Shown in pieces: positions 18,527 to 26,984 of a stretch of DNA of 64,000 bases; the stretch's first letter is position 1; every line of letters begins with the position of its first letter. The notes beneath the pieces were generated by a model, which saw only the letters and a program-made list of their open reading frames with translations, did not search any database and was not told where the DNA came from. This DNA comes from Fibrobacter sp. (GTDB taxonomy: Bacteria; Fibrobacterota; Chitinivibrionia; Chitinivibrionales; Chitinispirillaceae), in contig JAAZBG010000054.1 in NCBI GenBank assembly GCA_012513915.1, positions 58,467 to 122,466 on the forward strand, written 5' to 3'. Position numbers and translations under genes: made by a program.

Positions 18527-19699
18527 ATGAACAGAAAAATAATAATTCCGCTTTTAATAATTGCAGTCATAGCGACGGTTGCACTTGTTCCCCGTTTTAT
18601 CCCAAATAAAGCAGAAACAACTCAGCAAAGCAAACCCGGCGGCGACAAAGCAAAAGGTAAAAGTGAAGGCAGAACCGTTGCAGTGAGTGTTCAGACCGCT
18701 GCAAAATCCCTAATCACAGAAAGTTTTGTCATTACCGGTACGATTCGTGCATCTAATGACATCGAGATACGGAATGAAATTGCAGGACGTGTTGCAGGAC
18801 TTCATTTCACAGAAGGTACATCGGTAAAAAAGAACCAGTTACTGGTTGCTCTCAATGACAGGGAACTTCAGGCACAATACCTGAAGGCATCAGCAGTATT
18901 AAAGCTTGCAAAAGACAAGGAACAACGTCAAAAGGGTTTATTTGACAAACAAATAATAAGTGTCGAGGAATATCTTACAAGTGCAAAGGATCTTGAAAGT
19001 GCGAATGCAGATCTTCAGCTTCTTAAAGCACAGCTCGAGAAAACAAAAATATATGCACCATTTTCAGGAACTATCGGTTTATCAACAGTGAATATCGGTG
19101 AATACCTGACAGCAGGAACGAAAATTGCAAGTCTTGTATCCACAGACAATCCGGCCATAGAATTTGCCATTCCGGAACGATATGCATCATCAATTGCAAA
19201 GGGCATGAAAGTTACGTTTACAATTTCTGAGAATGCAGCTTCATTCAATGCTGAAGTGATGGCGATCGAGCCCAGAGTTGATGAAGCCACGCGGTCAGTA
19301 TCAATCAAGGCCCGATGCATTGAGAAGGATTCACGGTTATTAGCAGGAGCATTTGTCAAAGTCACTGTAACGCTCAACCCCCGAGATGGGTTTCTTGTCC
19401 CCGGTGATGCCGTCATCTCTGATATCGAGGGTTACAAATTATACCTTAACAAAAACGGGAAAGCTGTTCCGGTACTTGTAAAAACCGGCTTCAGGGATGA
19501 AAAGAATGTTGAGATTGTGTCTGGTTTAAGTGAAGGGGATGTATTTATTACGACAGGTGCGTTCCTTCTCAGACCAAATGCCGGAATCGAAGTTACTAAC
19601 AGCCCGGAATCCCGGGCCGGGATTAACAAAGAGGCTGTTACCTCTGACAGTAACAATGGTCTAAACGATGATAAACGCAGAGGGGACAGCAGCAAATGA
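18527..19699 (+). CDS. RND efflux periplasmic adaptor (membrane fusion protein)
   Basis: AcrA/MexA-type subunit that links an inner-membrane RND pump to an outer-membrane channel. N-terminal uncleaved membrane anchor (about 4-24), then the biotinyl-lipoyl half motif EIRNEIAGRVAGLHFTEG, a helical hairpin (about 120-170), the second lipoyl half (ETKIYAPFSGTIGL-like segment), a beta-barrel and a membrane-proximal domain. 390 residues, normal length. It overlaps the pump gene by four bases (ATGA). No outer-membrane factor gene is nearby, so a TolC-like channel must be elsewhere. Confidence 0.94.
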   Translation: MNRKIIIPLLIIAVIATVALVPRFIPNKAETTQQSKPGGDKAKGKSEGRTVAVSVQTAAKSLITESFVITGTIRASNDIEIRNEIAGRVAGLHFTEGTSVKKNQLLVALNDRELQAQYLKASAVLKLAKDKEQRQKGLFDKQIISVEEYLTSAKDLESANADLQLLKAQLEKTKIYAPFSGTIGLSTVNIGEYLTAGTKIASLVSTDNPAIEFAIPERYASSIAKGMKVTFTISENAASFNAEVMAIEPRVDEATRSVSIKARCIEKDSRLLAGAFVKVTVTLNPRDGFLVPGDAVISDIEGYKLYLNKNGKAVPVLVKTGFRDEKNVEIVSGLSEGDVFITTGAFLLRPNAGIEVTNSPESRAGINKEAVTSDSNNGLNDDKRRGDSSK

Positions 19700-22600
19700 G
19701 ATTGACATCCGTTTTTATCAACCGTCCGGTGCTAAGTACAGTTCTTAACATTTCGATAATTCTATTTGGGCTTATCAGTATCGGGATGCTCGGTATACGT
19801 GACTATCCGGCAGTTGACCCTCCATTTATCTCAGTGTCAACAACCTATACCGGTGCTAATGCTGATGTTGTTGAGGATAAGATTACCAAGCCGCTCGAGC
19901 AGTCAATCAGCGGGATTGGCGGTATCCGCGCACTAACCTCCTCCAGTAGCGACGGACGCAGCAGAATCAGCATTGAATTTAATCTCGGTGTCAACCTCGA
20001 AACTGCAGCCAACGATATTCGCGACAAGGTATCGCGTGCTGAACGGTCACTACCGGATGATGCCGATAAACCTGTAGTCAGCAAGGCAGATGCTGAGGCT
20101 CAACCGATTATTTTCGTTACTGTCGAGAGTAATGAGCGCACTCCGATGCAATTGACAGAATTCGCATCAACCGTTATCGTTGAACAGCTTCAGACACTCC
20201 CCGATGTCAGTGAAGTACGAATTTGGGGTGAACGCCGCCGGGCTATGCGCCTCTGGATGGATCCTCAGAAAATGACCGCACATAATATTAGTCCTCAGGA
20301 TATCAAGACGGCAATCGAAAAAGAAAACGTTTCCCTGCCATCAGGTAACCTTGAAAGTAATGCTATTGACTTCACAATAAAAACAATCGGTTCGATAGCA
20401 ACTGCGGAGGAATTCAACGACCTCATACTGCGTGAACAAAACGGGAAGATTATACGATTCAGGGATATCGGTGAAGCAATTGAGAGCGCTGAAAATGAAC
20501 GCACCCTTATGAAACGCAACGGAGTTCCCATGGTTGGAGTTGCCCTGCTTCCACAGGCAGGATCCAATCATGTGGCAATCTCAAATGCTTTCTATAAAAA
20601 ATTCGAAAGTCTTAAAAAAAGTGTACCATCAGATATCAAGCTGGGTATTGGTTTTGATACTACAAAATATATTAAATCTTCAATTACTGAAGTTATCGAA
20701 ACAATCCTTATATCATTCTGTCTGGTCGTATTTGTCATTTTTGTTTTTCTACGAAATTTCCGCGCGACAATGATACCGATTATTGCAATTCCAATATCGC
20801 TGATCGGTGTATTTTTTATCATGTTTCAGGCCGGATTTTCAATCAATATTCTTACTCTGCTTGGTATTGTTCTTGCAACAGGTCTGGTTGTTGATGATGC
20901 TATCGTTGTGCTTGAAAACATATTTCAGAAAATTGAAGCAGGACATCACCCTAAAGATGCCGGACATAAAGGTGCCTCAGAGATCGTTTTTGCCATTATA
21001 TCAACGACACTTTCTCTTATGTCGGTGATGCTGCCGATCATTATTATGTCGGGAATGACCGGACGTTTATTCAGGGAGTTTGGAGTGGTTGTTGCCGGCG
21101 CAGTAGCGATTTCTTCATTCGTTTCCCTGTCGTTAACACCGATGCTCTGTACACGCCTTTTGCGGCACCACAGCTCACAGGAAAAGAGTCTTTACAGCAG
21201 AACTGAACCTTTCTTTAAAGCACTTCACGATCATTATCGTACCATGCTTTCATACGTAATAGGTAAAAAGTGGATTGCATCCCTTGTAATACTGGTATGC
21301 CTCGGGATGATTACCCTTTTCTACATGATTCTTCCGCGGGAACTTGCGCCAATGGAAGATCGCAGCCGTATGAATGTCAGAATTACCGGTCCTGAAGGTG
21401 CGTCGTATGAATATACGCTTGATGCTATTGACAAAGTATCATCAATTATTGACAAAGATGTTGTTGAAAAAGACGCTGTGCTGACAATGGCGGGAGGATG
21501 GAGTTCAACAAATCAGGCAAATTTCCAAATCATGCTTGTACCTGCTGACAAGCGCGAACGCACACAGAATGACATTGCAAACGCTCTTAACCGCTCACTT
21601 GGCAGAGTGACCAGTGTTCGCTCAATGGTATCGCAGGAGCAGACGATTGGAGGCCGCAGAGGAGGCCATCCTGTTCAGTTTGTTGTTACAGCACCAACGG
21701 TTGATCACCTTAAGAATACTATTCCGGCTTTTTTGCAGGAAACCCAGACAAGCAATATTTTATCAAATTCAGATGTTAATCTTAAGTTTACAAAACCGCA
21801 AATTGATATCGCAATTGACAGAGAAAAAACCCGGGATCTGGGGCTCTCGGTCTATGATATTGCACAAACATTACAGCTCTCACTCAGCGGAAGCCGATAT
21901 GGATATTATGTCGATGATGGCAAACAGTATAGCATCATCGGTCAGCTTCAGCGGCAGGATCGTAATAAACCCCTGGATTTGCAATCATTTTCAATCCGCA
22001 ATAAAGATGGCAGGTTTGTATCTCTTGGCAACGTAATAACACTGACAGAAAGCAGCAGTCCGCCACAGATTTTCCATCATAACAAGTCTGTAAGTGCGAC
22101 AATTTCAGCCGGACTTCTTCCCGGTAAAACAATTGATGATGGTATCAGGGAGATGGAACGTATCGCAAAGAAAGTACTTCCGGAAAATTTTCAGACTGAT
22201 CTCAGCGGCCCATCAAGAGACTTCAAGGAAAGTTCATCCAGTGTACTGATCACCTTCCTGTTTGCATTGGTACTTGTCTACCTTGTTCTTGCAGCACAAT
22301 TTGAAAGCTATCGCCACCCGTTTATTATCATGTTTACGGTGCCGCTTGCTCTTGCGGGTGCGTTTTTCTCATTATGGTATTTCAAACAATCGCTCAACAT
22401 TTTCAGTCAGATCGGTATTATCATGCTTGTTGGTCTGGTTACCAAAAACGGAATATTGATCGTTGAATTTGCAAATCAGCGAAGAGCAGCCGGACAGGAG
22501 ATGCTGGAAGCGCTTATCGGAGCGTCCGTTTCGCGTCTCAGACCTATCCTTATGACATCACTAACAGTTGTTCTTGGATCATTACCAATTGCACTTTCAC

Positions 22601-22740
22601 TTGGTGCCAGTGCGCAAAGCCGTGTTTCATTGGGTATTGTTGTTATCGGAGGTGTTTTATTCTCCCTTGTTCTTTCACTCTTTATCATCCCGATCATTTA
22701 TACAATACTTGCGGGAAAAACAGTGAAGAAGCACACGTAA
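19696..22740 (+). CDS. RND efflux pump, inner-membrane permease (AcrB/MexB-type HAE1)
   Basis: 1014-residue proton-driven drug exporter. The N-terminus FINRPVLSTVLNISIILFG, the conserved GLVVDDAIVVLENI segment in TM4 (Asp pair for proton relay) and TM blocks near 335-480 and 860-1000 separated by two large periplasmic loops are typical of HAE1 pumps. The second periplasmic half is present, so the pump is full length. Substrates cannot be read from sequence. It is translated with the adaptor gene and followed 42 bases later by a regulator gene on the same strand, which may control it. Confidence 0.94.
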   Translation: MRLTSVFINRPVLSTVLNISIILFGLISIGMLGIRDYPAVDPPFISVSTTYTGANADVVEDKITKPLEQSISGIGGIRALTSSSSDGRSRISIEFNLGVNLETAANDIRDKVSRAERSLPDDADKPVVSKADAEAQPIIFVTVESNERTPMQLTEFASTVIVEQLQTLPDVSEVRIWGERRRAMRLWMDPQKMTAHNISPQDIKTAIEKENVSLPSGNLESNAIDFTIKTIGSIATAEEFNDLILREQNGKIIRFRDIGEAIESAENERTLMKRNGVPMVGVALLPQAGSNHVAISNAFYKKFESLKKSVPSDIKLGIGFDTTKYIKSSITEVIETILISFCLVVFVIFVFLRNFRATMIPIIAIPISLIGVFFIMFQAGFSINILTLLGIVLATGLVVDDAIVVLENIFQKIEAGHHPKDAGHKGASEIVFAIISTTLSLMSVMLPIIIMSGMTGRLFREFGVVVAGAVAISSFVSLSLTPMLCTRLLRHHSSQEKSLYSRTEPFFKALHDHYRTMLSYVIGKKWIASLVILVCLGMITLFYMILPRELAPMEDRSRMNVRITGPEGASYEYTLDAIDKVSSIIDKDVVEKDAVLTMAGGWSSTNQANFQIMLVPADKRERTQNDIANALNRSLGRVTSVRSMVSQEQTIGGRRGGHPVQFVVTAPTVDHLKNTIPAFLQETQTSNILSNSDVNLKFTKPQIDIAIDREKTRDLGLSVYDIAQTLQLSLSGSRYGYYVDDGKQYSIIGQLQRQDRNKPLDLQSFSIRNKDGRFVSLGNVITLTESSSPPQIFHHNKSVSATISAGLLPGKTIDDGIREMERIAKKVLPENFQTDLSGPSRDFKESSSSVLITFLFALVLVYLVLAAQFESYRHPFIIMFTVPLALAGAFFSLWYFKQSLNIFSQIGIIMLVGLVTKNGILIVEFANQRRAAGQEMLEALIGASVSRLRPILMTSLTVVLGSLPIALSLGASAQSRVSLGIVVIGGVLFSLVLSLFIIPIIYTILAGKTVKKHT

Positions 22741-22782
22741 TGTTGGCATTTAAACCATGGTTCATTAATTGTAGCATTTTTC

Positions 22783-24324
22783 ATGACTATTAAAACATCA
22801 CCGGCAACCGAAAAGGTCGTCACCTACATCAGGTCATTCCTTGACACAAAAGGAGCAGCTCAGCTGCCGCCGGTACGAAAACTTGCGCAGCTTTGCGGTG
22901 TCTCACTTGTTACAGCAAACAAAGCTGTTGCACAACTTCGGAATGAGGGCGCGATTATATCCCGGTGGGGTCACGGAAATTTCTCACCATCACATGTACC
23001 CTTTACGGTTAACAAAGAACGTACAGAGGATGAATGTCATGAATCCAAATTTATTTCGATTGTCAATTCAATCAAGAAAGATCTGAGCTCCGGCCACTAT
23101 CCGCCCAACGAACCGCTGCCGCAGATTAAACACCTTGTAAATATTTATGGTGTCAGCAGCCCAACCATCCGTAATGCTCTTAACCATCTTATCAACGAGA
23201 ATATGCTTGTTAGAAATGGAAACAAGTTCCTTTTTAAGACAACCCGTTCAAAACTCAGGCTCAAGATTGCAATCATCGCATTTGGAACTAACCATAACAC
23301 TGTCAAGATTGCAACGGAAAGAGAACAGAATTTTTACCGGCAGTTATCGATCGCGGCAGCGAATCATGATGTCGATCTTGAAATTATCTGCTACAATGAT
23401 TACCTTGATACACCTGTATTTTTTGTACCTGAGAACCAGAATCTGAAGTCATATTTACAGAGTGATGTTTTCTGCGGAATTATTCTATCATCATATCACA
23501 TGAAAAACAGCGCTGAATGCCTGAGACATCTTTCACTCTTAAAAAAACCGATCTCCGTCTGGATCCAGGATCATTCTGTTCTTGCGCTGGTTAGCAAATA
23601 TTCAAACAAAGAGAACATTACGTTCTTTGATGCCAGCTATTCAACGCTGCCTGGATTTGAAACCGCAAAATCTCTGTACGAAAAGGGTCACCGGTCTATC
23701 GCCTTCATCTCTCCATTCCATGCAAGTTCATGGTCTAAAAACCGGTTGCAGGGAATTAAAAGCTTCTTTACATCGATAAATGAACCGTTTGCGATACATG
23801 AATTTGTCCTTGACGAATATATCAGTGATTACTCATTTATGGAAAAAGTCATTGAAACCGGTCAACTTGATAAGTTTCTTTCTGCCGAAAAACTGAAGAA
23901 CACACTTAACAAGGCGCTACACAACCGCATTATCAATTTTGAGATTGAAGGCAACACACTGCTGCGCGACAATTTAATTTACAATTACAGTAGTTCTCTT
24001 TTTGAAAAAGCACTCAATCAGCCGGGCATATCCGCATGGATTGCTGTCAATGATCTCACAGCCTGTATGATCAATGATTTCTGGGATTTCAGAAATATTG
24101 CGGTAAAAATACGCCCCGCCCTTATCAGCTTTGATAACACATTTGAAAGCCTTGAAAAAGGAATAAGTTCTTACGATTTCAACACAGGCGGGGATGTCAA
24201 TAACATGATACTTCATCTTCTTTACCCGAACAGCGCACTCTTTTCATCAAAAAAACGTGTTATCCGTATCAAAGGCACTGTAGTGCAACGAAAAAGCTCT
24301 GAACATCGGATACAAAGCACCTGA
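22783..24324 (+). CDS. transcriptional regulator with two GntR-type winged helices and a LacI-like effector domain
   Basis: 513 residues. The first winged helix (about 8-65) reads LPPVRKLAQLCGVSLVTANKAVAQLRNEGAI. A second, complete winged helix (about 88-152) reads PLPQIKHLVNIYGVSSPTIRNALNHLINENML. Both show the GntR layout. A periplasmic-binding-protein-like domain follows (about 158-500), beginning KIAIIAFG and with SIAFISPFHASSWSKNRLQGIKSFF, as in sugar-responsive LacI/GntR hybrids. One winged helix is normal, so the duplication is unusual. It lies between the RND pump (42 bases upstream) and the lichenase gene (424 bases downstream); control of either is possible. Confidence 0.87.
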   Translation: MTIKTSPATEKVVTYIRSFLDTKGAAQLPPVRKLAQLCGVSLVTANKAVAQLRNEGAIISRWGHGNFSPSHVPFTVNKERTEDECHESKFISIVNSIKKDLSSGHYPPNEPLPQIKHLVNIYGVSSPTIRNALNHLINENMLVRNGNKFLFKTTRSKLRLKIAIIAFGTNHNTVKIATEREQNFYRQLSIAAANHDVDLEIICYNDYLDTPVFFVPENQNLKSYLQSDVFCGIILSSYHMKNSAECLRHLSLLKKPISVWIQDHSVLALVSKYSNKENITFFDASYSTLPGFETAKSLYEKGHRSIAFISPFHASSWSKNRLQGIKSFFTSINEPFAIHEFVLDEYISDYSFMEKVIETGQLDKFLSAEKLKNTLNKALHNRIINFEIEGNTLLRDNLIYNYSSSLFEKALNQPGISAWIAVNDLTACMINDFWDFRNIAVKIRPALISFDNTFESLEKGISSYDFNTGGDVNNMILHLLYPNSALFSSKKRVIRIKGTVVQRKSSEHRIQST

Positions 24325-24748
24325 AGTCCTCCGATGCAGATATACCTGTATCACTTTTTGCATCAAAAGTAACAAATGATGAAAAATCTGCAGTACTGCA
24401 AAGCGATAACCGGAGTTGATGTCCGGTATCATTCAGGCAATCCGGGATTATACCCATAGTCAATCAGTTTGAATACAATATCACTATAACACCACCTTCA
24501 TTATTACAATTTTATACCTGTCATTTTTTTTCGTATTTGTTATCTTACAACTATAGATGTGGCGGATTTGTGAAAAGCGGTACCTAAATCCTTTTTTACA
24601 CTCTAAATAGTCTGCTGCGTGAATGAAAACTTGATACCGGATACACTGACTTTTACTGTTACTTTTTATGTTGGTTGTATGCATACCACAACAACAGAAC
24701 AACTATCTGGTATTTTCCTCAAAAAATTATTCTGATAGGAGGCTATTC
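24325..24748. other. intergenic region upstream of lichenase gene
   Basis: 424 bases. An imperfect hairpin at 24405-24430 (GATAACCGGA / TCCGGTATC) may end the regulator transcript, although no T-run follows. The right end holds a strong ribosome-binding site (AGGAGG, 24738-24743) for the lichenase gene. AT-rich promoter-like sequence lies near 24510-24560, but I cannot assign boxes with confidence. Confidence 0.4.
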
Positions 24749-25711
24749 ATGGTACGAAAGCTTTTATTAGCAGCAGCGTTGCTGACTGCAATTCCATTAG
24801 CATCTTTTGCACAACAAACAAAACAATATAATGGTGCAGAACTGTATTCGTTAGAGAGTGTAAAGTATGGACGTTTTGATGTCCGTATGAAAACAATTGC
24901 CGGAAGTGGAACTGTTTCTTCATTTTTCACCTATTATAATGAATCGTACGTTGGTTCACCGGAACCCTGGCGAGAAATTGATATTGAAGTACTAGGTAAA
25001 AGCACCAGTATTTGGCAATCAAACATTATTACCGGTAATGCAGCATCAAAGGTAACATCCGAGGGAATACATAATTTTGCAAATTTAAATCAGGAATACC
25101 ATACATATTCTGTTGAGTGGACACCGGATTATATTGCATGGTTTTTTGATGGCCAGGAAATCAGACGTACTACAGGACAACAGGTAACCGATTGTCAGAC
25201 CAAAAATATGTCCTACCGGTTTAATCTCTGGATCTCAGATGTGCCGGAATGGGTTGGAGCATTTAATGAAAGTATTCTTCCTGTATATCAGTATATTAAC
25301 TGGATGACATATTCCGAGTATACTCCGGGCAGAGGACCAAACGGCAGCAACTTTACTCAAAAATGGAGAGATGATTTTGATTCATTCAACAGCAGTCGTT
25401 GGGGCAAAGGTGACTGGACGTTTGATGGCAACCTCGTTGACTTTCATGCGGATAACATTGTAATGCGGGATGGTTATTGCATTTTATGCCTGACCAAAAG
25501 TTCTCAAAAGGGATTTAACGGTACGATTCCAAAAGATAATACTTCGCATACGAAGAAATCTGATAAGACCAGCTACAGACCATACTCAATCTTTAGAGGA
25601 GATGTGAATAACGAAGTAACTCAGTTAAACGGCAAAATGGTTACAAATGCAGCTGCATTAAAATTGCCAAACAGAGTTCAGGTTTCTAATCGCGCAATGC
25701 AATTGAAGTAA
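24749..25711 (+). CDS. GH16 beta-1,3-1,4-glucanase (lichenase), circularly permuted Fibrobacter type
   Basis: Secreted endoglucanase cleaving mixed-linkage beta-glucan. ATG 24749 follows AGGAGG; the signal peptide ends at PLASFA. The catalytic motif EIDIEVLGK puts the nucleophile at Glu76, Asp78 between, and the acid/base at Glu80. Downstream come VEWTPDYIAWFFDGQEIRR and YRFNLWISD. The segment normally N-terminal in Bacillus lichenases (WRDDFDSFNSSRWGKGDWTFDGNLVDF) instead lies at 207-232, after the catalytic core. This is the natural circular permutation known from the Fibrobacter succinogenes enzyme. The last 50 residues are basic and lack the proline-serine tail I associate with that enzyme. 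320 residues. Confidence 0.95.
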   Translation: MVRKLLLAAALLTAIPLASFAQQTKQYNGAELYSLESVKYGRFDVRMKTIAGSGTVSSFFTYYNESYVGSPEPWREIDIEVLGKSTSIWQSNIITGNAASKVTSEGIHNFANLNQEYHTYSVEWTPDYIAWFFDGQEIRRTTGQQVTDCQTKNMSYRFNLWISDVPEWVGAFNESILPVYQYINWMTYSEYTPGRGPNGSNFTQKWRDDFDSFNSSRWGKGDWTFDGNLVDFHADNIVMRDGYCILCLTKSSQKGFNGTIPKDNTSHTKKSDKTSYRPYSIFRGDVNNEVTQLNGKMVTNAAALKLPNRVQVSNRAMQLK

Positions 25712-26072
25712 TCCACTGTTTGCCTATTGCGTATGTAATTGACTAAACAATACATTACAGTATTGTGGCCAAATAATTCGGTTGATCACACCCTGGCATA
25801 CAGCACAATTGTTTATGTCAGATGTGTGATTCAGCCATAGAATTAGTACCTGTAATAATGTTTTTTTGTTTATTAAACAGAGTTTACATACACGCTATGA
25901 CTGATATCCTCGTCGTCATACCTTTTGCAACTTTTGTCAGTTGCCTTTTTATTTTTGCACTTTCAGTATGCCGGATTATAATTTATAGGTATGCCGGGTT
26001 ATGATTACCGTGCGATAGAAACTGTTGAAATCCTGGTTGTATTATCAATGAACAAGTAGAGGACGCCTGTTT
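25712..26072. other. intergenic region, no supported gene
   Basis: 361 bases. A 60-codon hydrophobic reading frame at 25822-26004 has no ribosome-binding site and I do not accept it as a gene. AGAGGA before 26073 is the ribosome-binding site of the next gene. I see no terminator of clear strength after the lichenase. Confidence 0.35.
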
Positions 26073-26501
26073 ATGAAAACGAGTACAAAACAGATTGCAT
26101 CAACAGTTAAACCACGACATGGTTTCATTGATGCGCTTGTTGTGCATCACCAGGATTTTTCATCATATGTAAATTTGAGAAATCTTCTGATTTTTTTGAT
26201 TGACAGATTATCAAAATTATCTGACAAAGAACAAATCACAACCTATTCCACCCAGATCAGCCAGACCACTGTCCACCTGAAAAGTTTTAGCGGAACATCA
26301 GAACAAGACCGTGATCTTGAGCGTATTATCGGGGATATTATTGACGAAAGTGATACCCTTGTAGCCATGCTTGATTCGTCACCCGCTGATGAATCAGATT
26401 TTGAAATTCAGACACTGATCACAGCCCGGTCAACTCAGATTCACTGGCTTTGCGTATGTGGTCTTGAAGAGTTGAAGCGCAACCTTCCATCAGTGCATTA
26501 A
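26073..26501 (+). CDS. hypothetical protein
   Basis: 142 residues, not recognised. It begins at ATG 26073 behind AGAGGA. The sequence is acidic and mostly helical by appearance, with no signal peptide, membrane segment, cysteine pairs or catalytic motif. The stop lies 18 bases before rlmH, so it probably shares a transcript with rlmH and recG. The helical, charged character would fit a small adaptor or cytoplasmic regulator, but that is only impression. Confidence 0.65.
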   Translation: MKTSTKQIASTVKPRHGFIDALVVHHQDFSSYVNLRNLLIFLIDRLSKLSDKEQITTYSTQISQTTVHLKSFSGTSEQDRDLERIIGDIIDESDTLVAMLDSSPADESDFEIQTLITARSTQIHWLCVCGLEELKRNLPSVH

Positions 26502-26519
26502 CTAATACAACAACCAGCA

Positions 26520-26969
26520 ATGCCAGTTCCATTATTTACAATCAATCTTATTGCCGTAGGAAAAATAAAGGACAAAGCGCTTGCTGAAAAAATCAATGAT
26601 TTTACCGCACGAATTCAATTTGATGCCAAATTTACAATTCAGGAAATTAAAGACACTGACAAAGAATCCGAAGGGATACGGCTGTCTGAACTGGCAAACA
26701 CCGGCAACGCATTCCCGATAGCACTAAGTGAAGAGGGACGCGAATTTTCGTCTGAGGAATTTGCAAAATTTCTTCAAACCATACCTTCCCGGACTATCAA
26801 TTTCTGCATCGGAGGACATCATGGTCTCAGCGATCATGCAAAACGTTCATCAAAAGCATTGGTATCACTGTCAAAAATGACATTTACACATGATATGGCC
26901 AGTCTGTTACTTGTCGAACAGATTTACAGGGCGGTTTCAATAATAAAAAACCGTAATTACCACAGGTAG
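26520..26969 (+). CDS. rlmH: 23S rRNA (pseudouridine1915-N3)-methyltransferase RlmH
   Basis: SPOUT methyltransferase that methylates pseudouridine 1915 in helix 69 of 23S rRNA. The family hallmark C-terminus is present: NFCIGGHHGLSDH (SAM-binding knot), LSKMTFTHDMASLLLVEQIYRA and the terminal NYHR. The N-terminal INLIAVGKIKDK is also typical. 149 residues, slightly shorter than the usual 155-160. It lies between the unknown 142-residue gene and recG with 18- and 15-base gaps. Confidence 0.95.
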   Translation: MPVPLFTINLIAVGKIKDKALAEKINDFTARIQFDAKFTIQEIKDTDKESEGIRLSELANTGNAFPIALSEEGREFSSEEFAKFLQTIPSRTINFCIGGHHGLSDHAKRSSKALVSLSKMTFTHDMASLLLVEQIYRAVSIIKNRNYHR

Positions 26970-26984
26970 ATCGGAACGTATAGC

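Noticed and set aside
25790-25815. CTGGCATACAGCACAATTG as a sigma-54 promoter
   Set aside because: TTG occurs at the wrong spacing and lacks GC at -12.
25822-26004. 60-codon hydrophobic plus-strand frame
   Set aside because: No ribosome-binding site before the ATG, unrelated to its neighbours; hydrophobic text arises easily in AT-rich DNA.
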